This document shows positions 58,023 through 58,574 of a stretch of 58,574 nucleotides of DNA, piece by piece; the stretch's first letter is position 1; each line of letters begins with the position of its first letter. Source of the stretch: an uncultured bacterium (GTDB lineage Bacteria > Cyanobacteriota > Vampirovibrionia > Gastranaerophilales > Gastranaerophilaceae). The notes beneath the pieces were generated by a model. It made no database searches and was not told the DNA's origin. It saw only the letters and a list, made by a program, of their open reading frames with translations. A program made the position numbers and the translations under genes. Location of the stretch: contig CADAJP010000007.1 of the NCBI GenBank assembly GCA_902788345.1, forward strand, positions 1 to 58,574, written 5' to 3'.

Positions 58023-58211
58023 ATGGCAAAAGTTTTAGTGACAATGCCTGATGAATTTTTAAATAAAGTGGATGGTTTGGCAGATACCGAAAAATTATCA
58101 AGAAGTGAACTTATAAGAGAAGCTTTAAAAACATATATGCGCCGACTTTCAAAAACTCAAATTGAAAATGCATCCAAAAACGCAGATTTATTAGAAGAAA
58201 TTTTAAAATAG
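58023..58211 (+). CDS. Ribbon-helix-helix (CopG-like) DNA-binding protein
   Basis: A 62-residue protein. The N-terminal strand KVLVTMPDEFLNKVD and the helices LSRSELIREALKTYMRR fit the MetJ/Arc ribbon-helix-helix fold, which binds DNA as a dimer. Such proteins are often antitoxins, but no toxin gene follows; a hairpin terminator starts within ten bases of the stop. AAAGGG lies before the ATG. It is more likely a stand-alone regulator, perhaps of its own promoter. Confidence 0.88.
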   Translation: MAKVLVTMPDEFLNKVDGLADTEKLSRSELIREALKTYMRRLSKTQIENASKNADLLEEILK

Positions 58212-58218
58212 TAATATA

Positions 58219-58254
58219 AAAAAGAGGAATAAGACAAAAGTCTGTTCCTCTTTT
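58219..58254. terminator. Bidirectional intrinsic terminator
   Basis: AAAAGAGGAATAAGAC pairs with GTCTGTTCCTCTTTT (one bulge) around an AAAA loop, with a T-run on the + strand and a T-run on the - strand. Confidence 0.8.
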
Positions 58255-58431
58255 CTAAACTTATTCGGCAACTATGCTATAGCTCTTGCCGAGGTTACGA
58301 GGCCTAGAGATATAGTATGTCGAGATGTTAGGCTAAATTAGAGCAAACTTGTTTGCTTCTAATTTACTAACTCGAGGCTGCTATCAAGTATTTTTGAAAA
58401 AATACGCATAGATACGTTGACCCACTTAATT
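58255..58431. other. Highly structured gap between the RHH gene and the rRNA operon
   Basis: No gene is visible. The gap holds an arm pair of ACTATGCTATAGCTC and GAGATATAGT type (58271-58316), a 14-bp hairpin AAATTAGAGCAAAC/GTTTGCTTCTAATTT (58335-58365) and a perfect 8-bp hairpin GTATTTTT/AAAAATAC (58388-58405). None has a T-run. The first 20 bases (TCGGCAACTA, then GCTAT) resemble the 3' end of the 5S gene at 58490, so part of it may be a decayed 5S copy. Confidence 0.45.
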
Positions 58432-58470
58432 AAAAAAAGTGAGAATTGAACTTCTTGTTCAAATTCTCAC
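58432..58470 (-). terminator. Terminator of the rRNA operon
   Basis: On the - strand GTGAGAATTTGAAC and GTTCAATTCTCAC form a stem with one bulge, followed by seven T. It lies 14 bases beyond the 3' end of the 5S rRNA. Confidence 0.9.
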
Positions 58471-58484
58471 TTTTGTCTAAATTA

Positions 58485-58574
58485 GGTGTCGGCAACTAGC
58501 TATCTTCCCAGGAGGTGGCCCTCCAAGTATTTTCGCCTCAATGAATCTTTTCGACCGTGTTCGGGATGGGAACG
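58485..58574 (-). rRNA. rrf: 5S rRNA, 3' part (gene continues past the window edge)
   Basis: The reverse complement reads as the conserved 5S body: CCCATCCCGAACACGG (loop B/helix III region), then GGGCCACCTCCTGGGAAGA and the 3' strand ending near GCCGACACC. About 90 of roughly 117 bases are present; the 5' end lies outside. 23S and 16S would be further right. Confidence 0.92.

Noticed and set aside
58023..58254. Toxin-antitoxin pair with the ribbon-helix-helix protein as antitoxin
   Set aside because: No toxin gene follows; a terminator starts within ten bases of the stop codon.
1..58574. tRNA genes, CRISPR arrays and insertion sequences
   Set aside because: No tRNA T-loop plus acceptor pairing, no regularly spaced short repeats and no transposase were recognised on reading both strands; a covariance search would settle the tRNA question.

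Overview
The window is about 58.6 kb of AT-rich bacterial DNA, densely packed with short operons on both strands. It carries about 60 protein genes and, at the right edge, the 3' part of a 5S rRNA gene read leftwards. The gene content suggests an anaerobic, fermentative, diderm bacterium: a [FeFe]-hydrogenase, a B12-dependent class II ribonucleotide reductase, DapL-type lysine/peptidoglycan synthesis, lipid II amidation (GatD), an AsmA-like envelope protein, an ADP-heptose adenylyltransferase and HEAT proteins resembling bilin lyases. My best guess is a gut Vampirovibrionia/Melainabacteria lineage (Gastranaerophilales-like). That is inference from content and style; no phylogenetic marker was compared.

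Layout. 1-396: two near-identical copies plus a degraded third copy of a structured repeat with terminator hairpins. 397-5.9 kb: two tagged hypothetical proteins, a membrane-anchored protein, then a leftward operon HEAT protein-queC-DUF366-like-SPOR. 6-9 kb: a CheR-like tagged methyltransferase, the hydrogenase and aroQ. 9-17 kb: def-fmt-aroH-hypothetical, an ROK glucokinase, map with an RNase H-like protein and a TPR membrane protein, and a GCS2-type gshA. 17-25.7 kb: rsmA, a possible U32-like protein, two small unknowns, divergent tatD/gatD, an ArsB/NhaD transporter and an AsmA-like giant. 26-32.5 kb: nrdJ, an acyltransferase, a leftward LysM-GH13 amylase-UbiE operon and a HIT protein. 32.6-34.2 kb: an isolated phage tail-fibre cassette. 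34.4-45.5 kb: a tagged AAA+ ATPase, metF-deoC, a 59-codon gene, rfaE2, typA, a tagged small protein, ribF, a YtxH/DUF948 cluster and an lpd-like flavoprotein. 45.7-51.8 kb: MgtC, an Opp-type importer (binding protein and two permeases, no ATPase) and mnmE. 51.9-58.2 kb: polA, a secreted protein, a tagged papain-like protein, dapL and a ribbon-helix-helix protein. The rRNA operon end follows.

Three patterns cut across the annotation. First, six otherwise unrelated proteins share an N-terminal [S/T/Q]-F-x-[A/G] motif, usually after a short Asn/basic-rich lead. They include an AAA+ ATPase, a CheR-like methyltransferase, a papain-like candidate protease and a polytopic membrane protein. Second, at least eleven genes have a -10 box ending exactly 6-7 bases before the start codon and no ribosome binding site, which predicts leaderless mRNAs. 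Third, an imperfect palindromic repeat recurs at 19.5, 25.7 and 48.5 kb, once between two oligopeptide-transporter genes where it supplies the stop codon. No tRNA gene, CRISPR array or insertion sequence was recognised.
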